The notes: generated by a model not told the origin, from the letters alone. A DNA stretch of 64,000 bases from Parablautia muri (GCF_009917485.1 NZ_QZDT01000001.1:372001-436000), one strand, 5' to 3'; counted from the stretch's first letter, positions 28,653 to 37,802 are shown. Program-made: numbers and translations.

Positions 28653-30474
28653 AGAAAGACTTAAAAAGAATATAGCGTTGATAGTTGTAGGATTAATCAT
28701 TGTTTGGTCTTTTTTTATACGACTGACGGATATTATGGTAATACCGATTGCAAATGAACAGCATGCTTTTAGACAGAGTGAGACCGCCATTGTTATTCAA
28801 AATTATTTTCATGAAGGATGGAGTTTGTTTCAATATCAAATACCTGTTTGGGGAAAACCATGGACTACCTGTATTTTTGAGTGTCCCATTTATCAAACAG
28901 TTGTATACGTGGCTATGAAACTGCTTCATCAAACAGACATTAATTTATGGGGAAGAATTTACAGTATTGTCTTTTTTTACTTATCTGCATGGGTATTAAA
29001 GAAGGTAATGGATTTATTTGTAGATAAAAATACTTCTTTATGGATATGTGTCGTATATGTATTATTGCCTTATAACATATATTGGAGCAGGGCGATTCTG
29101 ATCGACTATATGTCCGTATTATTTGGTTTACTTTATATTTGGGGATTATATGGATGGTTAAAAGAAAAAAAGAATAGTCAATTTATTTTTGGGCTTTTGT
29201 TTGGTAGCTTGGGCTACCTTTTAAAGGCTAGTACGATGTTTCCGATAATCTTTTTTCTGGCGTTTTGGATTTTGTATATGCTATTTAGCGAAATAAAGTC
29301 GCAAAATCATAAATTATGTATTTTAGCCATTAAAAAATATGTTTTAAATAATTGGAAAAGGTTGTTATTTTTGGGGATTATATGTATTATCCCTGCCCTT
29401 ATAGGAGCTATATGGATGAAGTATACAGATGTAATAAGGGCAAAATCTATATATACAAATTGGTTAAGTGATTTATCAGGTTGGAATTATGGAACATGGA
29501 AACAAAAATTAAATTATGACAACTGGAGAGTAATACTGGAAAGAATATGTGATTTTTTTGGAGGATTTTATATCTTTGCATTACTACTAATCACTTATAT
29601 TATTAACTGTAACAAGAAAAATATGTTAATGATAATCAGTTGTGCAGGTGCCTGTTTGTTAACGGTATTTACATTATTTAACCTGTTTTACATTCATACT
29701 TATTATCTGATATCATTATCACCTTTTATTTGCATATGTTTTGGAGTGATGATATCTGAAATTTATAAAATGCTGAAAGTGGAGAAAAGAATTGGAAATA
29801 TACTTATAGGAGCACTTGGGGTTTTGTTAATGCATGCTCAAACGACTACGAATGAGGATTATATTCATTGGACATTATATCAAGAAAATACAACAAATGC
29901 AAATGTGGGTATTTATATTAATCAAATTACAGAAAGGGATGAGAGGATTCTGATCGAGGGAGAAGACTGGGATCCAACAACATTATATTATGCCGATAGA
30001 AAAGGATTCATGCTTCGGAATTTATCAGATAAGGGGGTATTGCGAGAGGATAATTATACTACTCTTGTAGTTCATCATTTGGAATATCTGGCATCTATTA
30101 TTGAATCGGACGATAATTTAATACAATATCCTAGGTATAATAATGTGTATATATATAAACTTTATGGCCAGGAGGAATACGATAAGATAGAAAGTAAGTG
30201 TTTTGAGTATAGTCTTAAGGTAGATAATTATGCGGACAATGTTTATAATATTGATGGTAAGTATATTCAATATATAGAAATTGTTTACGATAGTGTAGAT
30301 GCTGGCAAGGAAATTCCTATTAGTATAAACGCTGAAGACGGATGGGTACACACGGATAAAATTTATTTACCAGAAAATAGGGATTCTATTTACTATTATA
30401 TCTATGAGAAGTGTAAAAATCCGGCGTCCATTAGTTTTGGAGAAACGATACAGTTAGAGATGGCAGGTAATTAA
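28642..30474 (+). CDS. ArnT/PMT-like membrane glycosyltransferase (GT-C type)
   Basis: 610 residues from TTG 28642, preceded by GAGGGAGAG. After helix 1 it reads IPIANEQHAFRQSETAIV, an acidic loop in the GT39 catalytic position, followed by about ten further helices. A soluble C-terminal region of about 180 residues (from ERDERILIEGEDWDPTTLYY) lies outside. GT39-type enzymes use undecaprenyl-phosphate sugars to modify glycans or proteins at the cell surface. It is the only GT-C protein of block B and sits immediately before the nucleotide-sugar enzymes. Confidence 0.65.
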   Translation: MKIKERLKKNIALIVVGLIIVWSFFIRLTDIMVIPIANEQHAFRQSETAIVIQNYFHEGWSLFQYQIPVWGKPWTTCIFECPIYQTVVYVAMKLLHQTDINLWGRIYSIVFFYLSAWVLKKVMDLFVDKNTSLWICVVYVLLPYNIYWSRAILIDYMSVLFGLLYIWGLYGWLKEKKNSQFIFGLLFGSLGYLLKASTMFPIIFFLAFWILYMLFSEIKSQNHKLCILAIKKYVLNNWKRLLFLGIICIIPALIGAIWMKYTDVIRAKSIYTNWLSDLSGWNYGTWKQKLNYDNWRVILERICDFFGGFYIFALLLITYIINCNKKNMLMIISCAGACLLTVFTLFNLFYIHTYYLISLSPFICICFGVMISEIYKMLKVEKRIGNILIGALGVLLMHAQTTTNEDYIHWTLYQENTTNANVGIYINQITERDERILIEGEDWDPTTLYYADRKGFMLRNLSDKGVLREDNYTTLVVHHLEYLASIIESDDNLIQYPRYNNVYIYKLYGQEEYDKIESKCFEYSLKVDNYADNVYNIDGKYIQYIEIVYDSVDAGKEIPISINAEDGWVHTDKIYLPENRDSIYYYIYEKCKNPASISFGETIQLEMAGN

Positions 30475-30523
30475 AGTAAATAATACTCTAAGATTATATT
30501 CAAGGATGAGAAAGGATGGATGA

Positions 30524-31825
30524 ATGAAAGTAGGAATAATTGGATTAGGATATGTTGGACTGACATTAGTAGTAGTTGCGGCCTCAAAAGGGATAGATGT
30601 CTATGGGGTGGAAGTAAATGCACATATTAAAGATTGTTTGAAAAATGATAAAGCACATTTTTATGAGGAAGGATTGGACAACCTAATTAAGCGGACGAAT
30701 AATAAAACACTGCATATCGTTGATGAATTCCCGCTTGATGTTAAATATGATGCATTTATTGTTACCGTTGGCACGCCTTTGAAGGGGGGGCTTAAAGTTC
30801 CTAATTTCGAGTATATCAAATCAGCTATGTTGTCAATAAGAAATGTATATGATGGCTCTGAATTGATTATTTTGAGAAGTACGGTTTCTGTTGGAACGAC
30901 CCGTAATGTTATTTTGCCATTCTTAATGAATATGTGTGGTAAAGAGGAAAATGAGTTATTAGTATCTATGTGCCCGGAAAGAACGTTAGAGGGAAAAGCA
31001 GTTTATGAGCTGACACATTTACCACAGGTTATCAGTGGCAATAATGCGGAATCCGTTGAGGTGGCGCAAAAAATATTTAGAAAGATAACCCCGTGTATAA
31101 TTGAGGCAGAAAGTTTAGAGGAAGCAGAACTGATTAAGTTATATTGCAATACATATAGAGATATGACATTTGCAATTGGGAATGCTTTTTGCATGGCGGC
31201 ACAGAAATTTAATGTAGATGGCAGCAAAGTGATAGAGCACGCAAATTATGGCTATGCAAGAAGTAATATAGCCAAACCTGGATTTGTAGCAGGGCCATGC
31301 TTGGAAAAGGATGCTTATATTTTAATTAATAATATGCCAGAATGCAGTAGTAAGGAGTTTATACTTGCGGCAAGGCAGTTTAATGAATCATTGGAAGATA
31401 TGGTTGTACAATGGGTGCAAAATAAGATTGGCGCGCCAGATGATAATAAAGTTATTGCATTAAGCGGTATGGCATTTAAAGGGCAGCCAGAGACATCAGA
31501 TTTAAGAGGGTCAAGTTCAGTGTATATTGCTGAAAAATTAAAGGCAGCAGGTTATAAAATGAATCTGCATGATTTTTGTGCACTTCCAGAGGAAATGGAA
31601 GCTTTAAAGTTAGGAACTTATTTTCATGATTTATATGATGCTTGTTCAAAGGCAAGTCTCTTGCTGGTACTAAACAACCATAAAAAATATGCTTCCGTTA
31701 TGAGTAATGCGTCTTTATTATATTCAAAAAACGGATTTGAAATATTGGATTCATGGGGAGCATGTACAGAATTATATTATAGCAATGATGTGAAAATATC
31801 TACATTAGGAAATATGTTTAATTAA
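30524..31825 (+). CDS. Nucleotide-sugar dehydrogenase (UDP-Glc/GDP-Man/UDP-ManNAc DH family)
   Basis: 433 residues. Rossmann motif GLGYVGL (7-13) binds NAD; catalytic residues appear as Lys205 and Asn209 in LIKLYCNTYRD, and Cys259 with Lys262 in GPCLEKDAY. PERTLEGKAVYEL resembles the UDP-N-acetylmannosamine/WecC-type branch more than UDP-glucose dehydrogenase, but the substrate is uncertain. It oxidises the C6 hydroxyl of a nucleotide sugar to a carboxylate in two NAD-dependent steps, supplying an acidic sugar. A G7 tract (30783-30790 region) lies within the PLKGG codons. Confidence 0.85.
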   Translation: MKVGIIGLGYVGLTLVVVAASKGIDVYGVEVNAHIKDCLKNDKAHFYEEGLDNLIKRTNNKTLHIVDEFPLDVKYDAFIVTVGTPLKGGLKVPNFEYIKSAMLSIRNVYDGSELIILRSTVSVGTTRNVILPFLMNMCGKEENELLVSMCPERTLEGKAVYELTHLPQVISGNNAESVEVAQKIFRKITPCIIEAESLEEAELIKLYCNTYRDMTFAIGNAFCMAAQKFNVDGSKVIEHANYGYARSNIAKPGFVAGPCLEKDAYILINNMPECSSKEFILAARQFNESLEDMVVQWVQNKIGAPDDNKVIALSGMAFKGQPETSDLRGSSSVYIAEKLKAAGYKMNLHDFCALPEEMEALKLGTYFHDLYDACSKASLLLVLNNHKKYASVMSNASLLYSKNGFEILDSWGACTELYYSNDVKISTLGNMFN

Positions 31826-31848
31826 TAAAAATTTAGGAGGATAAGAAA

Positions 31849-32868
31849 ATGAAGATTTTAGTAACTGGTTCAGCGGGGTTTGTAGCAGGATATTTAATTG
31901 ATGATTTGCTGAAGCATGGACATGAGGTAGTAGGAATTGATAATTTTAGTAAGTATGGCCCTATTCAGAAAAGTTATGATACAAATCCTAAATATCATTT
32001 TGTTGAAGGCGACTGTAAGGATGTCGAGCTTATGAAAGAGTTGATAGCGGATTGCGATCAGGTGATTGCAATTGCTGCTATGATTGGAGGAATTACGTAT
32101 TTTCATACGTATGCATACGATTTGCTGGCAGAAAATGAGAGGATTATTTCTTCAACGTTCGATGCTGCAATTTGGGCGCATGAGAACAGGCATTTGCAGA
32201 AGATAAATGTACTGTCTTCATCTATGGTTTATGAATGTGTTAGCCGTTATCCTAGTCAGGAAGGCGATGAGTTGCAATGTCCGCCTCCATTATCGACTTA
32301 TGGTTTTCAGAAACTGGCATGTGAATATTTTGCAAAAGGTGCATGGGAGCAATATAAGTTGCCTTATACAATTATAAGACCGTTTAATTGTGTTGGAACG
32401 GGTGAACAACGTGCTAAGAATGAAAAAGTAATTATGTCGGGAAATATAAATCTGGCTATGAGCCATGTAGTACCGGATCTTGTACAAAAAGTGTATAAGG
32501 GACAGGATCCTTTGCATATTTTGGGCTCTGGAAACCAGATCCGACATTATACTTATGGTGGAGATCTTGCGATGGGTATTCGTATGTGTGTGGAAAAAGA
32601 AGAGGCTATTAATGAAGATTTTAATTTATCCGTAGCGACTTCCACGACAGTTAAAGAATTAGCAGAATTGATCTGGAAAAAAATAAATGGAGATAAACCG
32701 CTGACTTTTGTATCAGATCCGGCGTTTGAATATGATGTACAAAAGCGTGTTCCATCTGTACAGAAGGCGAAAGAAAAATTAGGATTTGAAGCCAAAACGG
32801 ATTTAAATACAACACTTGATGAAGTGATTCCTTGGATTTGCAACCAAATTGATATGGGTAATATTTAG
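31849..32868 (+). CDS. NAD-dependent epimerase/dehydratase (extended SDR)
   Basis: 339 residues; AGGAGG lies upstream of the ATG. Nucleotide-binding GSAGFVAG (7-14) replaces the last canonical GxG spacing but keeps the pattern. Catalytic Tyr151 and Lys155 are in STYGFQK, with SSSMVYE upstream. RPFNCVGTGEQR and YGGDLAMGI complete the family features. It directly follows the C6 dehydrogenase, so epimerisation or decarboxylation of a nucleotide hexuronic acid is a reasonable inference. Confidence 0.8.
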   Translation: MKILVTGSAGFVAGYLIDDLLKHGHEVVGIDNFSKYGPIQKSYDTNPKYHFVEGDCKDVELMKELIADCDQVIAIAAMIGGITYFHTYAYDLLAENERIISSTFDAAIWAHENRHLQKINVLSSSMVYECVSRYPSQEGDELQCPPPLSTYGFQKLACEYFAKGAWEQYKLPYTIIRPFNCVGTGEQRAKNEKVIMSGNINLAMSHVVPDLVQKVYKGQDPLHILGSGNQIRHYTYGGDLAMGIRMCVEKEEAINEDFNLSVATSTTVKELAELIWKKINGDKPLTFVSDPAFEYDVQKRVPSVQKAKEKLGFEAKTDLNTTLDEVIPWICNQIDMGNI

Positions 32869-32893
32869 GAAGATTAATTTAAGAGGTTAAAGT

Positions 32894-33607
32894 ATGTTGG
32901 ATATCATTGTTCCTGTGTATAATGAAGACAAGGGGATTTTGAAGCTGTTTGATGAGATACAGAATGAGATCAAGGCATTTAAAAGGGTATTGATAGTATA
33001 TGATTTTGAAGAAGATACAACCTTACCGATTATTTTGGCGGAAAAAGCTAACTATTCGTTTGAAATTATTTTAGTAAAAAATAATATTGGACGAGGTGCT
33101 TTGAATGCAATTAAAGTAGGTATGCGGACAGCTGTAAATGAGATGGTATTGGTAATGATGGCAGATTCGTCAGATAAATTGGACGTTGTTGATTCTATGT
33201 GTAGCAAAATGGAGGAAGGATACGATTTAGTATGTGGCTCACGCTATATGAAAGACGGAAGGCAAACAGGCGGCCCCTTTTTAAAGGGGCTTTTTTCAAG
33301 AACAGCGGGTATATCGTTGCATATTCTTACCGCAATTCCTACTCATGATGTGACGAACAGCTTTAAATTGTATCGTAAGAGCATGCTGGATAAAATATTA
33401 ATAGAGAGCAATGGTGGATTTGAAATTGGGTTAGAGATTGCTGTTAAAGCATATATTATGGGGTATAAGATAACAGAAGTACCATCACAATGGTTTGACC
33501 GAGAAGAAGGTGAATCCAATTTTCATATGTGGAAATGGTTACCACATTATTTGCATTGGTACTTCTTTTGCATTAGAAAAACTTGGTTTAAAAAAGGATT
33601 AAGATAA
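32894..33607 (+). CDS. GT2 glycosyltransferase, DPM1-like
   Basis: 237 residues starting MLDIIVPVYNEDKGI with VKNNIGRGALNAI and a DXD-equivalent at MMADSSDKLD. VCGSRYMKDGRQTGGPFLKG followed by THDVTNSFKLY closely follows the dolichyl/undecaprenyl-phosphate hexosyltransferase pattern. It lacks membrane helices. It probably charges polyprenyl phosphate for GT-C enzymes. A perfect intrinsic-terminator-like hairpin lies inside its codons at 33273-33296 (see that entry). Confidence 0.8.
   Translation: MLDIIVPVYNEDKGILKLFDEIQNEIKAFKRVLIVYDFEEDTTLPIILAEKANYSFEIILVKNNIGRGALNAIKVGMRTAVNEMVLVMMADSSDKLDVVDSMCSKMEEGYDLVCGSRYMKDGRQTGGPFLKGLFSRTAGISLHILTAIPTHDVTNSFKLYRKSMLDKILIESNGGFEIGLEIAVKAYIMGYKITEVPSQWFDREEGESNFHMWKWLPHYLHWYFFCIRKTWFKKGLR
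33273..33296 (+). terminator. Terminator-like hairpin inside the DPM1-like GT2 gene
   Basis: GCCCCTTT (33273-33280) pairs perfectly with AAAGGGGC (33283-33290) across a 2-base gap, and six T follow directly (33291-33296). The bases encode the conserved GGPFLKGLF stretch, so the structure may be a by-product of codon use. Its form is nevertheless that of a strong Rho-independent terminator on the coding strand, roughly midway through the gene. Confidence 0.45.
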
Positions 33608-34324
33608 AAAATGACGTACGGTAAAAATAAACTAAAGGATAGCAATATATGTTAAAATGAAAACGTAAGTTGGAACATATTTAAATTACCTACTCTTTTC
33701 CGGAGAGTAGAATTGGTTTGTACTAAGTTCAAAGGGTAGAGGCATAAATTTGCAGGAAGTTAAGGAATCCCTAGTTCACTACGCTGTCCTGAACGTTGTA
33801 TTATCGGTATTACTTGGCACAAATATCTTGGTAATGGTTAGATACCAGAATACAGCATTTATATAATAAGCTTTAGCATAGAGTTAGAGTGGCATCTTAG
33901 GTTATGACTACAAAGTGATTAAATGAGAAATAGAAAAAAGGAATAAGTTTAGAAGCTTTTACTTATTTAAAAATTATTATACAAGAAACATTCAATATTT
34001 TTTTCATCTTTTTTTTATGGATTTTTCTTCCAATAATCTTTGTTGGCTATTTTTTTATTCCGAGGAAATTTTGAAATATATTTTTACATTTGAGTAGTCT
34101 GATATTTTATGCGTGGTGGAACCAAGATATATTTGTCTTATGCTCTGCCTGAAAAGTGGAAGTAATACAGTTACTAAAGCCATTCGAGGAGAAGGAGATA
34201 TTAAATGTTCCTAATGGCGAAACTGGAGAAATTTATATACATATTTTTGCAGATGAGTCGGGAAATGAGCTTTTGGAGAAATCTTCAATTAAATCTTAAT
34301 TAATATTTGGAGTGTATTAGGAAA
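33608..34324 (+). other. 717-base decayed region between GT2 and GT-C genes
   Basis: No intact gene. A hairpin CTACTCT/AGAGTAG lies near 33692-33712. A 38-codon open stretch starting near 33749 (LQEVKESLVHYAV...) has no recognised homology. An MBOAT-like remnant occupies about 33988-34148. From about 34149 to 34299 an open stretch in the same frame reads VEVIQLLKPFEEKE... to ELLEKSSIKS before a TAA at 34297-34299 and looks like the tail of a lost gene. The region appears to be a graveyard of former acyltransferase or decoration genes. Confidence 0.5.
33988..34148 (+). pseudogene. N-terminal remnant of an MBOAT (AlgI-like) O-acyltransferase
   Basis: Translated in one frame, the stretch gives FFIFFLWIFLPIIFVGYFF, then IPRKF, a TGA, and NIFLHLSSLIFYAWWNQ before another stop. 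This is the start of an MBOAT/AlgI acyltransferase, whose members typically read FLPIV...YF..PRKFRN..LL.ASL.FYAWW. The first TGA falls where the family has Arg, consistent with CGA to TGA. Everything after the first ~55 codons is gone. AlgI-type proteins O-acylate surface glycans, so the locus has lost an acylation function. Confidence 0.65.
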
Positions 34325-36946
34325 ATGCTAGGTAGATATAAGGAAATAATTAAAAAAATAAGGGATAGACGCAAAATTTTCTGTTTCTGTCTGTTGTTTT
34401 TCTTTTTAATAAGTGCTATATATTTGTATAATACTTTTCCTAAAATTGAATTTAATCTGTCAAGTACTAACCCGAATGATATTTTGCAAGTATACTATAT
34501 ACAGGGGAAAATGGATTATTTTGATGGTGAGCATGTGGTATGGGATGTACTTGGCCAAGATACACATAAGTATAGTTTTCATATTGCAGATAGTCATTTG
34601 CTAAGAATTGATTTTGGAAATGATAAGGGGAAATTTCAAATTAGCAATATTGCAGTTAAGGGATTGTTTACAACTCAAAAAATTTCTCCCCAGGATTTTG
34701 CATTATGTTCTTTTTCAGAAGATTTGAAAGTAGTAGAAATTGAAGAAGAACGAATATTAATTGAAAGCACAGGGAATGATCCATATGTTATTTTAAACAA
34801 TACTGTCCCAATAATATATAAACTGGATTTATGCAAAATAGGTGTCCTGTTAGTTTTATTTGTTTTATTAGTATTGTTATCTATTATAATAACTGTATAT
34901 TATGGGAATTTGATAAAAGAGAGCTTATTGTTTCTATTATTAATCGGCATAGTGTATATATACATTAATTTTTCTACAAAGCTGGAAATGGTAGTTCAGA
35001 ATACAATGACGAATGATGTTGTGCAGGTGTATTGTGATGATGGAAATGAGGGATTTAGTGGAAAGCGCATGGTTCAGGAATTGGCTGGTTCAGATGCTAG
35101 GAAATATAATTTTTCTGTTCCATATAGTAATATATTGCGTATTGATTTCGACACTAGTGCAGAAAAACTTCAAATAAGTGATGTGGTAGTAAAAAATTTA
35201 TTTATGGTCAAAAATATTCCGCTTCAATATATGGCATCTTGTGCTCATTCAGAGGATATTGGAGATATGAGTATCCAAGGGGATGTCTTAACTATAGAAA
35301 TTACAGGAATTTCACCATATATAGTTATGATAAACTTGGATACACTTAATGGGAAATTTAATTTATATAGTTTGGGTCTTCTCTTTCTTGTGTCAATTAT
35401 AATTGTAATTGTACTTACTTTTATTACCCGATTTTATGAAAAAATTAATGATTTGCCAAAACTACGAAAGAAATATGCAATTATTATTTCGGGGATTCTT
35501 TTTTTATCATGTAGGATTGTTTTTTTGCTGACCCACAAAGGTTTTTTTTCTAATGATGAGTTTCATCATATATCAACATTAAATGCCGATTATGTAACAT
35601 CATATGAATGGGGATTATATATTAATCATTTAGCTTATATTTTAAACAATATCTTTGGACTGAGAGACTTGGCAGTTAAATTAGTTCCTTTTTTGGCGGG
35701 GAGTGTTAGTTTTCTGTGTTGTTTATATTTGCTATATAATATTTATGACAACCCGTACTGGATTATAACGATTAGCAGTATTATAACTTTTATGCCGAAT
35801 GTAATTTTCAATCATTTTTATATTAGAATGTACGTTTTTCTTGAGGCAGTTATAATGATAGATTCTGCATTATTTTATAGTGCGCAAAAGAAGAAAGGAA
35901 CAAAATGGGAGAGAATAAGTCTCTTGCTTATAGGAATTATAACCTTCCTTTATGTTTGGAATACGAAAGATGTTACGGTAGTTGCTCTGCTTATGCTGCT
36001 AATAATAGCTGGATTGTATTATTTCTATATAAATTACGGGAAAACCGGTTTGAAAAGATTTCCGCCAAGAAAGATAGGACTATTTTGTGGCTTAATTTGC
36101 ATTGTTATATTAGAGATAATAATAGCAGAACAGCCATTGATTAGAACATTAATTGAAATTATGCAGCAAGGCGGACATATAGAAAGCTTTATTGAAAGTT
36201 ATCCGGTTTTTTTGGAGTTTGTTTTTTATAAAATATTTTATATATCATTTCCTTTTATTGTTTCGCTAATTTATGCTTGGAAAAGAAAAATAGACAATGT
36301 AAAAGTTTTGTTTTTCATTGCAGGTTTACCACTATTAGGATATGCAGTGTTTTTTCACAATACTCGTTATTTGCGTACATATGTTGCATTTTTACCTATT
36401 ATGTGCATATCGGCGTATTTGATATTTGATAAAATCAGATTATTTAGAATACAGAATTATGTGATTTTTGTTATTGCTGTTTTATTAACGTTTAACATAC
36501 AGAATAACTTTTGGCAGTTTCCATGTGTACCCAATGAAGTACCATCGTCAGATTTAGGAGGGGCAGCTGTACTTACAAAAGATCTTGAAGAACAAGGATA
36601 TGAGATTGTGACGATGATGACATTAGAAAAGCAGTCGGCATATTTTGACTGGCTGGATGTAGAGACAAATTTAAATATTGTGGATTTAAGGAAGAAGGTA
36701 TGGGCGGAATCAAATACAGAAGAAGACTATAATGAGGTATTGTCCATGGATGAAGAATTGAATGATAAGGTCATGGTTATAATTACTAATGAAATTGAGA
36801 AAATTTTTGAATCCGATATAAAAAGGGTAATAATAGCGGATGAATATGGGAGCAGTATATTTCGTAGTATATATAAGAAGGAGTGGGGAGATAAATGTGA
36901 GATTAAAAGATTTGTTGGAAATACGAAAGTAATTATTGTTAATTAG
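34325..36946 (+). CDS. Large GT-C-like membrane protein with duplicated N-terminal extracytoplasmic domain
   Basis: About 873 residues from ATG 34325 (TTG at 34307 is possible). The N-terminal ~370 residues are two copies of the same unit, each a membrane helix plus an outside domain. Shared marks are TNPNDILQVYY / MTNDVVQVYCD, ADSHLLRIDFGN / PYSNILRIDFDT, and FSEDLKVVEIEEE / HSEDIGDMSIQGD. From ~residue 400 follows a GT-C core with KGFFSNDEFHHISTLNADY, where the acidic pair sits in the catalytic loop, and ten or so helices. It may bind the acceptor with the duplicated domains and transfer a polyprenyl-phosphate sugar. Confidence 0.65.
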   Translation: MLGRYKEIIKKIRDRRKIFCFCLLFFFLISAIYLYNTFPKIEFNLSSTNPNDILQVYYIQGKMDYFDGEHVVWDVLGQDTHKYSFHIADSHLLRIDFGNDKGKFQISNIAVKGLFTTQKISPQDFALCSFSEDLKVVEIEEERILIESTGNDPYVILNNTVPIIYKLDLCKIGVLLVLFVLLVLLSIIITVYYGNLIKESLLFLLLIGIVYIYINFSTKLEMVVQNTMTNDVVQVYCDDGNEGFSGKRMVQELAGSDARKYNFSVPYSNILRIDFDTSAEKLQISDVVVKNLFMVKNIPLQYMASCAHSEDIGDMSIQGDVLTIEITGISPYIVMINLDTLNGKFNLYSLGLLFLVSIIIVIVLTFITRFYEKINDLPKLRKKYAIIISGILFLSCRIVFLLTHKGFFSNDEFHHISTLNADYVTSYEWGLYINHLAYILNNIFGLRDLAVKLVPFLAGSVSFLCCLYLLYNIYDNPYWIITISSIITFMPNVIFNHFYIRMYVFLEAVIMIDSALFYSAQKKKGTKWERISLLLIGIITFLYVWNTKDVTVVALLMLLIIAGLYYFYINYGKTGLKRFPPRKIGLFCGLICIVILEIIIAEQPLIRTLIEIMQQGGHIESFIESYPVFLEFVFYKIFYISFPFIVSLIYAWKRKIDNVKVLFFIAGLPLLGYAVFFHNTRYLRTYVAFLPIMCISAYLIFDKIRLFRIQNYVIFVIAVLLTFNIQNNFWQFPCVPNEVPSSDLGGAAVLTKDLEEQGYEIVTMMTLEKQSAYFDWLDVETNLNIVDLRKKVWAESNTEEDYNEVLSMDEELNDKVMVIITNEIEKIFESDIKRVIIADEYGSSIFRSIYKKEWGDKCEIKRFVGNTKVIIVN

Positions 36947-36977
36947 CAGTATTCGATAATTCTTGTGTTAGTAAGAT

Positions 36978-37190
36978 GAAATAGGAGTAAGTCATCTGAG
37001 GGTGTAAATAATTATGTGTCTTTGGATTTTTTCCTTAGCAGATTTTTACCAACTATAATTAGCCGGAAACCTAGCATTTATAAGGGCTTGTGGGCTCTGC
37101 CCACACCCGGCCTCTGGAATAAGGTGGAAGGGTAAAGACACAAAATTAAAAACACTACCAGTCATCTTTATGGAAAAGGCGACTTATTCC
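36978..37190. other. Hairpin between convergent genes, interrupted by a MITE
   Basis: Left of the MITE lies AGGAGTAAGTC and right of it GACTTATTCCT, which pair over 11 bases with one G-U. With the insertion and one duplicated octamer removed, they form a hairpin between the convergent GT-C and HTH genes, as expected for a bidirectional terminator. No long T-run follows. Confidence 0.45.
36998..37159. mobile_element. 162-bp MITE with terminal inverted repeats and an 8-bp target duplication
   Basis: The ends GGTGTAAATAATTATGTG... and, on the other strand, GTAGTGTTTTTAATTTTGTG... are imperfect inverted repeats sharing TGTGTCTTT. Direct repeats AGTCATCT flank the element exactly (36990-36997 and 37160-37167). 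End sequence and 8-bp duplication fit a non-autonomous derivative of an IS256-type element; that family assignment is from memory of IS256-like ends. An internal GTGGGC/GCCCAC hairpin lies near 37089-37104. No coding sequence. Confidence 0.75.
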
Positions 37191-37214
37191 TGTTACCCAT
37201 ACTATGAATAAAAA

Positions 37215-37457
37215 TCATGGAATTGTTAATAGCCATTCAATATTAACTTTTAATACTCTTGCAAAAATCATCAGCTCATAATCGGTTACAAAACGTGTGC
37301 CTATTTCTATTCTGCTTATGCTGTCACGTTCTAATATGATTCCTTCTGTTTGCATTTTCGCAGCCAGCTCTGATTGAGACATTTTTTTATGTATTCTGGC
37401 TTCTCTTATTTTATACCCACATAAATTTTTTTTTCCATCATAATTATATATTTTCAC
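37215..37457 (-). CDS. Small XRE-family HTH regulator
   Basis: 80 residues from GTG 37457 with GAAGG upstream. KIREARIHKKMSQSELAAKM is a classic XRE helix-turn-helix opening, followed by the recognition region RDSISRIEIGTR and the closing ARVLKVNIEWLL. It has no extra sensor domain. It is transcribed away from the strong promoter at 37707 across a 345-base gap, so autoregulation or control of the following glycan genes is plausible. Such solo HTH genes are also common in mobile elements. Confidence 0.85.
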   Translation of the reverse strand: MKIYNYDGKKNLCGYKIREARIHKKMSQSELAAKMQTEGIILERDSISRIEIGTRFVTDYELMIFARVLKVNIEWLLTIP

Positions 37458-37802
37458 ATATTCAACCTTCTCTTTTGCAATAATATCAAAATAAACGCGC
37501 GGACAAAAATAGGGCAGGCTTACTTTGTATTTTTATTCAAATTGAAAAGAACATATTTTTTTGTTTTTGACAATGCGACAGCAAATAACGCAATCAAGTG
37601 ACAGGATAATTTTTTGCCAGATTTATGATACAAAATTAATCAAAAAGTGTTCTTTTTTACTAGTGTTTCTGTTCATGCGTTTATTCTGCAATAATATAAA
37701 TTTTTCTTGACCATATCATATAAATTGCTGTAAAATGTGTTAAAGATCAGCATGGTGGAGAAGAATGTAAAACAAATTAAGGTAATAAAGGAGCAAAAGA
37801 AA
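37458..37802 (+). other. 345-base divergent regulatory gap
   Basis: Contains no gene. It holds the promoter for the block C operon (separate entry), the ribosome site AAGGAG at 37788-37793, and AT-rich sequence upstream. No clear palindromic operator for the HTH protein was found by eye. Confidence 0.5.
37707..37736 (+). promoter_or_regulatory. Candidate sigma-A promoter of the block C operon
   Basis: TTGACC (37707-37712) and TAAAAT (37731-37736) with an 18-base spacer and TG just before the -10. A start near 37743 would exclude the upstream GTG at 37737 as translation start and supports ATG 37803. Confidence 0.65.

Noticed and set aside
33749-33865. Short open stretch LQEVKESLVHYAV... in the decayed gap, considered as an MBOAT C-terminus
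   Set aside because: Position upstream of the MBOAT N-terminal remnant and weak resemblance make this reading unsafe.
37089-37104. GTGGGC/GCCCAC hairpin as a terminator of the GT-C gene
   Set aside because: It lies within the MITE and has no T-run; it is better seen as part of the mobile element.
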